Source of the DNA: Pseudoalteromonas sp. UG3-2
Lineage (GTDB): Bacteria; Pseudomonadota; Gammaproteobacteria; Enterobacterales; Alteromonadaceae
Length of the DNA: 64,000 nt
Direction: 5' to 3'
Assembly: GCF_037120705.1 (NCBI RefSeq)
Contig: NZ_JAWLJU010000002.1
Span: 744,001-808,000 of the forward strand
The notes beneath the pieces are model-generated. The model had not been told where the DNA came from. It did no database searches and saw nothing but the letters and a program-made list of their open reading frames with translations. Positions within the stretch are counted from its first letter, which is position 1; each line of letters opens with the position of its first letter. Shown in pieces: positions 41,305-50,927 of this stretch. A program made the translations under genes and the position numbers.

Positions 41305-41360
41305 TCACACACTCAAGTAGGAACTTGGACTACTTAACGTAACACCAAGCCTATTTTTCG

Positions 41361-42122
41361 TTACAAGCGAATGCCGCCATCAATTTCAACGACACGGCCA
41401 GTAAAGAAATCGTTTTCAATAATGTACTTTGCGGTATGCGCAATTTCTTCCGCCTCACCAAGACGCCCTACAGGCTTCATTTTCACTAAGCGTTCTTTGG
41501 CTTCAGGTTTCATCGCGTCGGTCATCTTAGTACGGATCACCCCAGGCGCTATGGCACCAACACGAATACCATAACGACCAAGCTCTTTGGCCCAACTGGT
41601 GGTCATGGCCACGACACCAGATTTTGCCGCAGAGTAATTGGTTTGACCCATGTTGCCAGCGCGCGCGACACTCGACATATTAATGATCACCCCACCTTCG
41701 CCGGCTTCAACCATTTTAACTGCTGCTTCGCGACCACACAAAAACACGCCTGTTAGGTTGACATCTATAACCGATTGAAATTGCGAAAGCGACATTTTAT
41801 CGACGATTTGACCTTCTTTTGCTTTTAACAGCAGGCCATCACGGAGGATCCCGGCGTTATTGATCAGCACGCTGAAACCATCAAAATCACCGACGATGTC
41901 ATTAAATACTTTTTCCACCTCGGCTTCCACAGCCACATTGGCGGCATAGGTTTTCACCTCGACACCCAGCTTTGACAGCTCGGCTTGCGCATCACTTAAT
42001 AACTCCTGCTGCATATCAATAAGCGCTAGGTTTGCCCCTTGCTGCGCCATTGATGTGGCCATAGCAAAGCCTAAGCCTTGAGCGCCACCGGTGATTACCA
42101 CGGTTTTGTTTTTAATATCCAT
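41361..42122 (-). CDS. SDR oxidoreductase, likely 3-hydroxyacyl-CoA dehydrogenase
   Basis: This is a 253-residue classical short-chain dehydrogenase. The dinucleotide motif is TGGAQGLG (11-18), NNAG follows near 88-91, and the catalytic residues are Ser150, Tyr163 and Lys167 (YSAAK). An acidic residue in LALIDMQ suggests NAD rather than NADP. It could be annotated as FabG. In this operon, 2-methyl-3-hydroxybutyryl-CoA dehydrogenase for isoleucine breakdown (as for mitochondrial HSD17B10) fits better. That substrate is inferred from context. It is the last gene, 2 bp after mmsB. Confidence 0.82.
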   Translation of the reverse strand: MDIKNKTVVITGGAQGLGFAMATSMAQQGANLALIDMQQELLSDAQAELSKLGVEVKTYAANVAVEAEVEKVFNDIVGDFDGFSVLINNAGILRDGLLLKAKEGQIVDKMSLSQFQSVIDVNLTGVFLCGREAAVKMVEAGEGGVIINMSSVARAGNMGQTNYSAAKSGVVAMTTSWAKELGRYGIRVGAIAPGVIRTKMTDAMKPEAKERLVKMKPVGRLGEAEEIAHTAKYIIENDFFTGRVVEIDGGIRL

Positions 42123-42124
42123 AA

Positions 42125-43012
42125 CTACTTCTCTGAATAAAGCTTAAATATAGAACTGAAATCTTCGCTGCCTTTACCTTGATTTTGCATCAAGTTATAC
42201 AGATTTTTGGCCAGTGCCCCCATCGGCGTTGCCGAATTGGTTTGCTGTGCCGATTGCATTGCCAGGCCCAGATCCTTTGCCATTAAGTCCAGCATAAAGC
42301 CCGGTTTATAACCGTTAGAAGAAGGCGCATTCTCCAGCACATCAGGACATGGGTTATACAACTCTAGCGTCCAGTTGCGACCTGAGCTATTGAGCATGAT
42401 TTCACTGAGCACTTTGGGGTCTAGACCGTGATCAATTCCCATTTGCAATGCTTCACTGGTGCCTGCCATTAAAATAGACAACAGCATGTTGTTGCAGATC
42501 TTGGCAACTTGACCGGCGCCAATATCGCCGGCGTGGAAAATATTTTTCCCCATGCCTGCCAATACCACTTGAGCACGCTCAAAGTCAGCCTTAGCACCAC
42601 CAACAATAAAGGTGAGTGTGCCTGCAGCGGCCCCTGCAACGCCACCAGACACAGGCGCATCAACAAAAGCAATCCCCGCCTCGGCAAGCGTATTGCCAAC
42701 AAATTGCGCAGATTCAGCATCAATGGTTGAACAGTCAATAACCTGAGTATTTTTTGCCAGATAGTTAATCAAGCCATCGTCGCCGGTATAAACGGCACGA
42801 ACGTGCTTGCCTGCTGGCAGCATACTGATAACGTAATCCGCTTCGCGACAGACATCACTGACCACAGTGGCTTTAGACGCACCTTGTGACTCTAAGGCCG
42901 ATACGGCTTCAGCACTTAAATCAAATACACATACGTCGTGACCTGCTTTGATTAGGTTGCTAGCCATGGGACCGCCCATGTTACCTAAACCAATAAATCC
43001 AATCTTAGCCAT
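42125..43012 (-). CDS. mmsB: 3-hydroxyisobutyrate dehydrogenase
   Basis: MmsB oxidises 3-hydroxyisobutyrate to methylmalonate semialdehyde in valine degradation. The 295-residue protein has the NAD motif GFIGLGNMGGPMASNL at the N-terminus, the DAPVSGGVAGA substrate-binding loop near 118-128 and the catalytic lysine in KICNNML near 171. A GGAG site precedes the ATG. It is flanked by the HIBYL-CoA hydrolase and the SDR gene. Confidence 0.95.
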   Translation of the reverse strand: MAKIGFIGLGNMGGPMASNLIKAGHDVCVFDLSAEAVSALESQGASKATVVSDVCREADYVISMLPAGKHVRAVYTGDDGLINYLAKNTQVIDCSTIDAESAQFVGNTLAEAGIAFVDAPVSGGVAGAAAGTLTFIVGGAKADFERAQVVLAGMGKNIFHAGDIGAGQVAKICNNMLLSILMAGTSEALQMGIDHGLDPKVLSEIMLNSSGRNWTLELYNPCPDVLENAPSSNGYKPGFMLDLMAKDLGLAMQSAQQTNSATPMGALAKNLYNLMQNQGKGSEDFSSIFKLYSEK

Positions 43013-43025
43013 GATTTTTTGCTCC

Positions 43026-44168
43026 TTACAGATCCGCTAACGGATGGTTATCGTCGCTCCAGCGCGGCGCAAAAAAGCTTTCTAACGCTTCCTCACTGAC
43101 TTCGCTGACGGATTTAAACTGCCAGTTAGGCTGGCCATCTTTATCGATTAATAGCGCTCGTACGCCCTCTTGAAACTCACCAAACTCACCGGCTCTAACA
43201 GACATCCCCAACTCTTGCATAAAACACGCTTTCAAGCTCTTACCTTTGCTACGCGTTAATTGCGCTTTGACGATGGCCGCACTCATTGGAGAGCCATGCT
43301 TTAATGCCGCTTGCGCTTTGCTGAGCCATTTGTTGTCACTGCTATCAAGGTCGAGAATAAACGCTACTTGCTTTTCTAACTCGCTAATGTCATCAAGCGT
43401 CTTGAAAGTATCCAGCAAAGGTTCAATCTGGCTGTCTGGCATCACTTCATGGGACGCGTCTTCTAATGAATCCAACAGTAAGGTTAGCTTTTCGTGGTTA
43501 AGCACATTGGTTTGTTCCCAATTCACTTCGACTAGGTTTTGCACTAACACCTCGAGCTTCTCAGCGTCCATAAAGTGGTCGCCTAAACCCACCAGCTTGG
43601 CATCGGTGGCATTAATGTTAGCCGCAGTAAGACCAAGGAATAAGCCAACCCCAGGCGGCATTTTGTTAAGGAAATAACTGCCACCGACATCGGGATACAA
43701 GCCGATGGTGATTTCTGGCATGGCAATGCGCGACGTTTCGGTCACCACTTTATGACTGGCGCCTGCGGTTAAGCCAAGGCCGCCTCCCATAATAATACCG
43801 CTGCCCCACAATAAGATGGGTTTTTCATAATTGTGAATTTGGTAATCAAGACGGTACTCTTCACTGAAGAAGGTTTCCACGAGAGTGTTGTCTTGTTCCG
43901 TGGCCATTTCGCGATATAAGCTCACCACGTCGCCACCAGCGCAAAACGCTTTTTCCCCTGCACCTTTCAGCAACACCATGACGACCTGCTCATCTTGCGC
44001 CCAAGCTTCTAGCTGAGGCGTTAACAGGCGGATCATATCGAGGTTCAGTGCGTTCAGTGCCTTAGGCGCATTTAACGTGGCAATGCCAATGTTCATGCCA
44101 TTATGGCACTTGGCCAGCTCAAAAATGACTGGCGCATCTGGTTGATTCAGTTGCTGTATTTCTACCAT
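43026..44168 (-). CDS. 3-hydroxyisobutyryl-CoA hydrolase
   Basis: This enoyl-CoA hydratase/isomerase superfamily enzyme releases 3-hydroxyisobutyrate from its CoA ester in valine degradation. The 380-residue length and the C-terminal extension separate it from ordinary hydratases. Key stretches are AFCAGGDVVSLYREM (oxyanion hole), GIIMGGGLGL and the catalytic Glu in MPEITIGLYPDVGG. Its start overlaps the stop codon of the enoyl-CoA hydratase gene by one base. Confidence 0.93.
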   Translation of the reverse strand: MVEIQQLNQPDAPVIFELAKCHNGMNIGIATLNAPKALNALNLDMIRLLTPQLEAWAQDEQVVMVLLKGAGEKAFCAGGDVVSLYREMATEQDNTLVETFFSEEYRLDYQIHNYEKPILLWGSGIIMGGGLGLTAGASHKVVTETSRIAMPEITIGLYPDVGGSYFLNKMPPGVGLFLGLTAANINATDAKLVGLGDHFMDAEKLEVLVQNLVEVNWEQTNVLNHEKLTLLLDSLEDASHEVMPDSQIEPLLDTFKTLDDISELEKQVAFILDLDSSDNKWLSKAQAALKHGSPMSAAIVKAQLTRSKGKSLKACFMQELGMSVRAGEFGEFQEGVRALLIDKDGQPNWQFKSVSEVSEEALESFFAPRWSDDNHPLADL

Positions 44169-44944
44169 TAGCCATTCACCCAGTTTGCTTTGCGTTTTTC
44201 TAAAAAGGCATTCACACCCTCTTTTTGATCTTGGGTGTCAAACAGCGTCACGAATAGTTCACGCTCCAGTGGTAATGCACTGTTAATGCTGCCACTGCGG
44301 CCTTTTTGAATAAGCGCTTTACACGCCGTGACGGCAACTGGGCTTTGATCTTCCACTTTCTTAGCCAGCGTCAAAGCCGCTTCGAGTGCTTGACCTTGTT
44401 CCACCACTTCTTCTACTAAACCAATTTGCTGAGCTTTTTCGGCTTTCAAGCGTTCGCCACACAGGATCATGCGCTTTGCCCAGCCCTCGCCCACTAACCA
44501 AGACAGGTTTTGGGTGCCACCGGCACAAGGTAATAATCCGACTTTGGCTTCCGGTAGTGCCATTTGCGCTTGTGATTCAGCAATGCGAATATCGCAGGCT
44601 AAGGCCACTTCTAAGCCACCGCCCATGGCAAAACCATTAATGGCTGCAATAGACACGCCTCTGAAATCACTAAGGGTTTCAAACGCTTCACCAAACACTC
44701 GTGACATATCAGCGGCAACGCCTTTGTCACCATCCGCGAAGACATTTAAGTCGGCGCCTGCAGAAAAGAACTTTTCGCCTTCACCGGTAAGCACCAAGGC
44801 ATAAATATTTTTGTCGGCATTGAGCTCAAGTACTAATTCTTTTAACCCCACCAAGGTGTCTTTTGTCCAAGTATTAGCCGGTGGGTTTGACATGGTCACA
44901 ACCGCAACGTGACCTTGTTTTTCAAGTTTTAATTGTGCAGTCAT
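44168..44944 (-). CDS. Enoyl-CoA hydratase
   Basis: This is a 258-residue crotonase-family enzyme. Both catalytic glutamates are present, in GGGLEVALACD and LPEAKVGLLPCAGGTQ, with FSAGADL as oxyanion-hole segment. In the operon it would hydrate methacrylyl-CoA (valine) and tiglyl-CoA (isoleucine). The substrate range is inferred from the neighbours. It sits 10 bp after the acyl-CoA dehydrogenase gene. Confidence 0.9.
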   Translation of the reverse strand: MTAQLKLEKQGHVAVVTMSNPPANTWTKDTLVGLKELVLELNADKNIYALVLTGEGEKFFSAGADLNVFADGDKGVAADMSRVFGEAFETLSDFRGVSIAAINGFAMGGGLEVALACDIRIAESQAQMALPEAKVGLLPCAGGTQNLSWLVGEGWAKRMILCGERLKAEKAQQIGLVEEVVEQGQALEAALTLAKKVEDQSPVAVTACKALIQKGRSGSINSALPLERELFVTLFDTQDQKEGVNAFLEKRKANWVNG

Positions 44945-44954
44945 AATGCTCTCC

Positions 44955-46112
44955 TTATAAAACGCTTGCTGCGCCTTCAGCTAAGATCCGGCGTGCAATA
45001 ATGACACGCATGATTTCGTTGGTGCCCTCAAGAATTTGATGGACACGCACGTCACGAAGGTGGCGCTCAAGCGGGTACTCTTTGATATAGCCGTAACCAC
45101 CATGAATTTGTAAGGCATCGTCACAAATCTTAGTGCCAGCATCGGTGGCAAAGCGCTTAGCCATAGCGCAATAAGTGGTTTTTTCGGCGTCGTTGCTGTC
45201 GAGTTTGAATGCCGCTAAACGGACCATCTGGCGTGCGGCCACCAACTCGGTGTTCATATCGGCAATTTTAAACTGCAGCGCTTGGAAGGCAGTCAAGGGC
45301 TTGCCAAATTGCGAGCGCTCCTGCATGTAGTCTTTAGCCGTGTTTAATGCCTGCTGCGCCGTGCCAATTGAACAGGTTGCGATGTTGATACGACCACCGT
45401 CTAAGCCCTGCATGGCAAATTTGAACCCTTCACCTTCTTGACCTAATAAGTTGCTCGCTGGAATACGGACATTTTCAAACGTAACTAAGCGTGTTGGCTG
45501 GGCATTCCAGCCCATTTTTTCTTCTGCTTTACCATAAATCACGCCTTGAGTGTCTGCCGGTACAACAAAGGCTGAGATCCCTTTTGGACCGGCTTCTCCG
45601 GTTCTTGCCATCACCACTAAGACATCGGTTTCACCGGCACCAGAGATAAACATTTTTGAGCCGTTTAACACGTACTCATCGCCTTCTTTTACCGCTTTGG
45701 TTTTCAGCGACGCGGCATCGGAGCCAGAGCCTGGCTCAGTTAGGCAATAAGACGCTAATAACTCACCGGTGACCAGTTGTTCCATGTAGCTGGCTTTGGT
45801 TTGCTCGGTGGCAAAGCTGGCGATCATCCAAGTGGCCATATTATGAATGGTTAACATCGCGGTAGTTGCGGTGCAGCCCATTGAAAGTTGTTCAAAAATA
45901 ATGCTGGAATCTAGCCGCGATAACCCTAAGCCACCGGCTTCTTCAGGGGTGTATAAACCACAAAAGCCCAGTTCACCGGCCTTTTTAATTACATCCTTAG
46001 GAAAAATATGCTCTTGATCCCATTTCGCCGCATGTGGCGCAAGCTCACTCATTGCGAATTGGTATGCCATATCGGCGAATGCTTGTTGATCTTCATTTAG
46101 ATTAAAGTCCAC
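44955..46112 (-). CDS. Acyl-CoA dehydrogenase, likely isobutyryl/2-methylbutyryl-CoA
   Basis: This 385-residue FAD-dependent acyl-CoA dehydrogenase has family motifs CLTEPGSGSDAASL and QIHGGYGYIKEYPLERHLRDVR, and the catalytic base in LEGTNEI near 366-372. Translation starts at a GTG with an AGAGGT site seven bases upstream. Its operon with mmsA, mmsB and HIBYL-CoA hydrolase points to isobutyryl-CoA and 2-methylbutyryl-CoA as substrates. It is distinct from the isovaleryl-CoA enzyme LiuA encoded 4 kb away. Confidence 0.9.
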   Translation of the reverse strand: MDFNLNEDQQAFADMAYQFAMSELAPHAAKWDQEHIFPKDVIKKAGELGFCGLYTPEEAGGLGLSRLDSSIIFEQLSMGCTATTAMLTIHNMATWMIASFATEQTKASYMEQLVTGELLASYCLTEPGSGSDAASLKTKAVKEGDEYVLNGSKMFISGAGETDVLVVMARTGEAGPKGISAFVVPADTQGVIYGKAEEKMGWNAQPTRLVTFENVRIPASNLLGQEGEGFKFAMQGLDGGRINIATCSIGTAQQALNTAKDYMQERSQFGKPLTAFQALQFKIADMNTELVAARQMVRLAAFKLDSNDAEKTTYCAMAKRFATDAGTKICDDALQIHGGYGYIKEYPLERHLRDVRVHQILEGTNEIMRVIIARRILAEGAASVL

Positions 46113-46234
46113 GCTAGACCTCTCTTGCTGTCATGACACCCTGATTGTGCGTCGGTAATTCTTATCATCACACGGATTGTGTGTACTTCTAAAAAAGAGC
46201 GTGCTTTCCCTGCAAAGCACGCTAGAACATGGTG

Positions 46235-47725
46235 TTATCTGAGGTTAATACTCATGTTTGGACCGCTCACGGCTTCGTCGTCAAACCATCGCGAGGTGAT
46301 GGTTTTAGTTTCAGTGTAGAAACGCACACCTTGTTTGCCGTAAGTGTGTTGATCGCCATAAAACGAGTTTTTCCAACCCGTGAAGGAGAAAAACGGCAAT
46401 GGCACCGGAATTGGAATATTAATCCCCACTTGGCCCACTTCGATTTCGCGTTGAAACTTACGCGCTGCACCACCGCTGGCGGTAAACAGCGAAGTACCGT
46501 TGCCGTATGGGTTGTTGTTTATCAGCTCAATGGCTTCATCTAAGCTGTCGACAAACACACAACACAATACTGGTCCAAAGATCTCTTCTTTGTAGATGTC
46601 CATGTCAGTGGTGACATTAGAGAACAACGTTGGCCCTACCCAGTTGCCTTTTTCATAGCCCTCTAAGGTAAATTCAGAGCCGTCTAACAAGCAGGTTGCG
46701 CCTTGTTGTTTGCCACTGTCAATCAGCGAAAGAATGCGTGCCTTCGCTTGTGGTGTGGTTTGTGGGCCGTATGCCGCTTCGGGATCGTCCCAAACGCCAG
46801 GGCGAACCTTAGCCATGGCCTCTTTGAGCTCCTCAACCCACTGCTGCGACTGACCAACAAACACAGCCACAGAAATACCCATACAACGCTGACCGCCAGC
46901 GCCCACAGAAGAGCCAACTAAGTTATTAATAACTTGCTCTTTTTTGGCATCCGGCATCACCACCATGTGGTTTTTCGCGCCAACACACGCCTGCACACGT
47001 TTTAAGTTTTGGGTGCCTTTAGAATAGATATATTGACCGACGCCACATGAGCCAACGAAGGAAATGGCACGGATTTCAGGCGCTTCTAAGATCTGATCGA
47101 CTTGCTCTTTACCACCATGTACCACTTGTAACACACCTTTCGGTGCCCCAGCTTCTTCAAACAGCTCAACTAAGCGCATTGGCGTCAGTGGATCTTGTTC
47201 TGAAGGTTTCAACACAAAGGTGTTGCCACAAACAATGGCCATTGGGAACATCCAAAGTGGGATCATGGCAGGGAAGTTAAACGGTGTAATACCGGCACAC
47301 ACCCCTAGTGGCTGGGTATAAGAATAAGTATCAATATTGCGAGCCACGTTTTCAACCGTTTCCCCCATCATCATTGATGGCGCATTACATGCCTGCTCTA
47401 CCACTTCAATACCACGCCAAACATCGCCTTTCGCGTCTTCAAAGGTTTTGCCTAGTTCATGACAAATGATAGTGGCAATTTCTTCTTGATGTTCTTTTAG
47501 CAATGCCGCGTAGCGCATCATGATCCGTGCACGCTCGGTAACCGGCACATTGCGCCAGGTTTTAAATGCTTCTTGAGCTGAATCAATCGCGCTCTGAACC
47601 TCTGCTTCTGTGGCGCAAGGTACTTTTGCTAACACTTCTTGGTTAGCTGGATTTACAACGTCTAACCATTTGTCAGACTGAGATTGTGAGAATTCACCGT
47701 TGATGTATAAAGGTACTTGGTGCAT
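46235..47725 (-). CDS. mmsA: Methylmalonate-semialdehyde dehydrogenase (CoA-acylating)
   Basis: MmsA converts methylmalonate semialdehyde to propionyl-CoA at the end of valine degradation. The 496-residue aldehyde dehydrogenase has [24 protein letters not shown] and the catalytic cysteine in GGQRCMGIS near 287. The usual catalytic Glu of other aldehyde dehydrogenases is replaced here ([12 protein letters not shown]), as is typical for MmsA. A GGAG site precedes the ATG. The gaps to neighbouring genes are 105 and 122 bp, but all genes run in the same direction. Confidence 0.95.
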   Translation of the reverse strand: MHQVPLYINGEFSQSQSDKWLDVVNPANQEVLAKVPCATEAEVQSAIDSAQEAFKTWRNVPVTERARIMMRYAALLKEHQEEIATIICHELGKTFEDAKGDVWRGIEVVEQACNAPSMMMGETVENVARNIDTYSYTQPLGVCAGITPFNFPAMIPLWMFPMAIVCGNTFVLKPSEQDPLTPMRLVELFEEAGAPKGVLQVVHGGKEQVDQILEAPEIRAISFVGSCGVGQYIYSKGTQNLKRVQACVGAKNHMVVMPDAKKEQVINNLVGSSVGAGGQRCMGISVAVFVGQSQQWVEELKEAMAKVRPGVWDDPEAAYGPQTTPQAKARILSLIDSGKQQGATCLLDGSEFTLEGYEKGNWVGPTLFSNVTTDMDIYKEEIFGPVLCCVFVDSLDEAIELINNNPYGNGTSLFTASGGAARKFQREIEVGQVGINIPIPVPLPFFSFTGWKNSFYGDQHTYGKQGVRFYTETKTITSRWFDDEAVSGPNMSINLR

Positions 47726-47830
47726 AAAGCACTCCTCCCCGTAATGCGAATGTATGCGCTGCGAAATTGATTAGTGTTATGGAAAGCGCAGCGCGCCTTG
47801 AACGAATATAATCGTAACTGTTGTGCCAGC

Positions 47831-49009
47831 TTACACTTCCACTGCCATAGCAACGGCTTCGCCGCCACCGATGCAAAGTGAAGCCACCCCTTTGGATAAG
47901 CCACGGTTTTTCAATGCATGGATAAGCGTCACTAGAATGCGCGCACCACTTGCGCCAATCGGATGGCCAAGTGCACAGGCACCACCATTAACATTGACTT
48001 TATTGCTGTCGAGTTTCATTTCGTTAATCGCCAGCATAGTAACCATGGCAAATGCTTCATTGATTTCCCATAGGTCAACGTCAGCCGCGCTCCAGCCCGC
48101 CTTGTCTAACAGCTTGTTCATCGCACCCACTGGCGCCACGGTAAATTCCGCAGGGGCTTGTGAATGGGTGGCGTGACCAACAATCTTACACAGCGGTGTT
48201 AAACCATGTTGTTTGGCCTCAGACTCACTCATTAAGATAAGTGCAGCCGCGCCATCCGAAATCGAGGAGGAATTCGCCGCCGTAATTGTGCCGTCTTTTT
48301 TAAAGGCTGGGCGCAAAGATGGAATTTTATCTGGGCGGGCATTGCCAGGCTGCTCATCGATGCTTACTTCCACGTCACCTTTACGAGTTTGCATAACGTG
48401 AGAGGTGATTTCGCTGTTAAAGCTGCCGTTTTCAATCGCGGCATTAGCTTTACTTAGCGAGCCCAGGGCAAACTCATCCATGTTTTCACGAGTGATACCA
48501 TACTGATCGGCTGTATCTTGAGCAAAACACCCCATGGCTTTGTTATCGTAAGCATCTTCAAGGCCATCTGCCATCATGTGATCTTTAATCTCACCGTGGC
48601 CCATGCGCATGCCGCCGCGCGCTTTAGGAATAAAATACGGTGAGTTGGTCATGCTTTCCATGCCGCCGGCAATCGCAGAGCGAATGCTGCCAGACTTGAT
48701 TAGGTCATGGGCAAACATGGCCGCTTTCAGGCCTGAGCCACACACCTTATTAATGGTAGTAGCGCCGGTTGAGCGAGCCAAACCTGCGTGTAACATGGCT
48801 TGACGGGCTGGCGCCTGACCTAGACCGGCAGGCAAAACACAGCCCATGATCACTTCTTCAATACTGGCGTCACTTAAACCAGTGTCGTTCATTACCGCCT
48901 TAATCGCCGTGGCGCCTAAATCAGTGGCAGCCGCACCAGACAAGCTTCCCATGAAGCCACCCATAGGCGTTCTTTTTGCCGCGACGATGACTACAGCTTC
49001 GTTACTCAT
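47831..49009 (-). CDS. Acetyl-CoA C-acyltransferase (thiolase)
   Basis: This is a degradative-type thiolase of 392 residues. Catalytic residues are Cys in INKVCGSGLKA near 91, His in ALGHPIGASGAR and the second Cys in ASLCIGGGEA. In this operon it would cleave 2-methylacetoacetyl-CoA from isoleucine, or acetoacetyl-CoA from the leucine route. The frame opens at 49036 but the ATG at 49009 has AGGAG eight bases upstream and the family N-terminus (MSNEAVVIVAAKRTPMG). It is first in the minus-strand operon, downstream of a LiuR-like box. Confidence 0.93.
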   Translation of the reverse strand: MSNEAVVIVAAKRTPMGGFMGSLSGAAATDLGATAIKAVMNDTGLSDASIEEVIMGCVLPAGLGQAPARQAMLHAGLARSTGATTINKVCGSGLKAAMFAHDLIKSGSIRSAIAGGMESMTNSPYFIPKARGGMRMGHGEIKDHMMADGLEDAYDNKAMGCFAQDTADQYGITRENMDEFALGSLSKANAAIENGSFNSEITSHVMQTRKGDVEVSIDEQPGNARPDKIPSLRPAFKKDGTITAANSSSISDGAAALILMSESEAKQHGLTPLCKIVGHATHSQAPAEFTVAPVGAMNKLLDKAGWSAADVDLWEINEAFAMVTMLAINEMKLDSNKVNVNGGACALGHPIGASGARILVTLIHALKNRGLSKGVASLCIGGGEAVAMAVEV

Positions 49010-49081
49010 TGCAAAACTCCTGTTTACAAGCCACACTATTGGCTTGTGAAAATTTAACTCTTAGGTTGAGCATACATAATA

Positions 49082-49103
49082 TTTACGTTTACGCCAACGT
49101 AAA
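49082..49103 (-). promoter_or_regulatory. LiuR-like palindromic box before the thiolase operon
   Basis: Perfect 8-bp arms TTTACGTT (49082-49089) and AACGTAAA (49096-49103) with a 6-bp spacer. On the minus strand it overlaps a possible promoter (TTGGCG, 17 bp, TATGCT). It begins 73 bp upstream of the thiolase start. Assignment to LiuR is from the known ACGTnnACGT-like motif of that family and from position. Confidence 0.6.
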
Positions 49104-49262
49104 TCTAAAATCAACCATTGTGAGATCAACTCAAGTGTAAAGCTGAGTTACACAGTTTACTTTCCACTCCTTATAAATTAAGGCTTGCAGAGAATCATTA
49201 CGGCATTTGTAGGCAATTTTCGCAATTCTATATAAGACTAAAGCAGGATCTGCCCTCACCCC

Positions 49263-49291
49263 TTTACCTTTACGTAAACTTCACTTATATT
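49263..49291 (+). promoter_or_regulatory. LiuR-like box and candidate promoter of the liu operon
   Basis: A perfect palindrome TTTACGTAAA (49269-49278) lies between TTTACC (49263-49268) and TATATT (49286-49291), which are 17 bp apart and could serve as -35 and -10. The placement of a palindrome between the promoter elements is usual for MerR-family regulators. Confidence 0.5.
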
Positions 49292-49326
49292 GGTCTAATC
49301 AGTGACGTTGTAAGTGTAAATAGAAA

Positions 49327-49719
49327 ATGCAAGAACCTAACGAACCAACCTATTCAATCAGCGAGTTAGCTAAAGAGTTTGATATTACGACTCGCAGTAT
49401 TCGTTTTTACGAAGACCAAGGGCTACTTTCACCTAGACGCCAAGGTCAAACCCGGATCTATTCCAAGCGAGATAAAGTGCGCTTAAAACTGATCCTGCGG
49501 GGCAAACGTCTGGGCTTTACACTTGCCGAAACTGGCCGCTTATTTGAGCTTTATGACGCCGACAAGTCGAGCGAGAAACAGTTGAAAACCATGTTGCAAC
49601 TGATCGAAGAGAAAAAAGCCGACCTTAGCCAGCAAATGGATGACATTAAAGTCGTTTTAATGGAGTTGGTCACGGCTGAACGTCGTTGTCGCGACACCCT
49701 TAACGAGCTCGAACAATAA
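49327..49719 (+). CDS. liuR: MerR-family regulator LiuR
   Basis: LiuR controls branched-chain amino acid and fatty acid catabolism genes in many proteobacteria. The 130-residue protein has the MerR helix-turn-helix (YSISELAKEFDITTRSIRFYEDQGL in part) and the RQGQTRIYSKRDKVRLKLI wing, followed by a coiled-coil (about 85-120) for dimerisation. It lacks the metal-binding cysteines of metal-sensing MerR proteins; the single Cys lies near the C-terminus. It is first in the liu operon, 24 bp before liuA, and divergent from the thiolase operon. Confidence 0.93.
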   Translation: MQEPNEPTYSISELAKEFDITTRSIRFYEDQGLLSPRRQGQTRIYSKRDKVRLKLILRGKRLGFTLAETGRLFELYDADKSSEKQLKTMLQLIEEKKADLSQQMDDIKVVLMELVTAERRCRDTLNELEQ

Positions 49720-49743
49720 ACTCTCACAACAGGATGACTACCG

Positions 49744-50919
49744 ATGAGCACAGTATCTCTATATAAAGAACTCAATTTTGGTTTAGGTGAAACAGCGGAT
49801 ATGATCCGCGACCATGTAAACAGCTTTGCCAGCAGCGAAATTGCCCCTCTGGCGGAAAAGACCGATGAAGAAAATGCTTTCCCTAATCACATGTGGCCAA
49901 AGTTTGGTGACATGGGTCTGCTAGGTATTACAGTACCGGAAGAGTTTGGTGGCTCGAATATGGGTTACCTTGAGCACGTTATTGCCATGGAGGAAGTCAG
50001 CCGTGCCAGTGCCTCTATTGGCCTAAGCTATGGCGCTCATTCAAACCTGTGTGTTAATCAAATTAACCGCAACGGTAACCAAGCGCAAAAAGAAAAATAT
50101 CTGCCTAAATTGATCAGTGGTGAACACATTGGTGCCCTTGCCATGAGCGAGCCGAATGCTGGTTCAGATGTCGTATCAATGAAACTGAAAGCTGAGAAGC
50201 AAGGCGATAAGTACATCTTAAACGGCAACAAAATGTGGATCACCAATGGTCCTGACGCCGATGTTTTGGTTATTTATGCGAAAACGGACACTGCTGCAGG
50301 CCCACGTGGGATCACCGCTTTTATCGTAGAAAAAGATTTCCCAGGTTTTTCCACTGCACAGAAGCTAGACAAGCTAGGCATGCGTGGCTCAAACACGTGT
50401 GAATTGGTGTTCGAAAATTGTGAAGTGCCCGCCGAAAATATTTTAGGTGAAGTCAATGAAGGCGTAAAAGTCTTGATGAGTGGCTTAGACTATGAGCGCG
50501 TGGTACTGGCTGGCGGACCACTTGGCATTATGCAAGCTTGCATGGACGTGGTAGTTCCATACATCCATGAACGTAAGCAGTTTAATCAGTCTATTGGTGA
50601 GTTCCAGCTGGTGCAAGGCAAAGTAGCGGACATGTATACGCAAATGAACGCAGCGCGTTCGTACGTGTATACCGTAGCCAAAGCTTGTGACCGCGGTGAA
50701 ACCACTCGTAAAGATGCAGCTGGCGCCATCCTTTATTCTGCCGAGTTGGCGACAAAACTGGCGTTAGATGCCATCCAACTGCTCGGCGGCAACGGTTACA
50801 TCAACGAGTATCCAACAGGACGTTTGCTACGCGATGCCAAGTTATATGAAATTGGTGCCGGCACCTCTGAAATTCGCCGTATGTTAATTGGTCGTGAGCT
50901 GTTTAACGAAAGCCGCTAG
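49744..50919 (+). CDS. liuA: Isovaleryl-CoA dehydrogenase
   Basis: LiuA oxidises isovaleryl-CoA to 3-methylcrotonyl-CoA, the committed step of leucine degradation after the branched-chain keto acid dehydrogenase. The 391-residue protein has [34 protein letters not shown] and [15 protein letters not shown], where the catalytic Glu of isovaleryl-CoA dehydrogenases is located (YERVVLAGG). An AGGAT site precedes the ATG. The next gene, liuB, starts 8 bp after its stop codon. Confidence 0.95.
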   Translation: MSTVSLYKELNFGLGETADMIRDHVNSFASSEIAPLAEKTDEENAFPNHMWPKFGDMGLLGITVPEEFGGSNMGYLEHVIAMEEVSRASASIGLSYGAHSNLCVNQINRNGNQAQKEKYLPKLISGEHIGALAMSEPNAGSDVVSMKLKAEKQGDKYILNGNKMWITNGPDADVLVIYAKTDTAAGPRGITAFIVEKDFPGFSTAQKLDKLGMRGSNTCELVFENCEVPAENILGEVNEGVKVLMSGLDYERVVLAGGPLGIMQACMDVVVPYIHERKQFNQSIGEFQLVQGKVADMYTQMNAARSYVYTVAKACDRGETTRKDAAGAILYSAELATKLALDAIQLLGGNGYINEYPTGRLLRDAKLYEIGAGTSEIRRMLIGRELFNESR

Positions 50920-50927
50920 GAGTTTAT

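Noticed and set aside
43246..43677. 143-codon plus-strand frame across the HIBYL-CoA hydrolase gene
   Set aside because: Serine-rich, no start signal, and fully antisense to a well-supported enzyme gene.
47662..47904. Minus-strand frames overlapping the mmsA-thiolase gap
   Set aside because: They overlap both flanking genes in other frames, and codon usage and residues look random. The 105-bp gap is simply a spacer.
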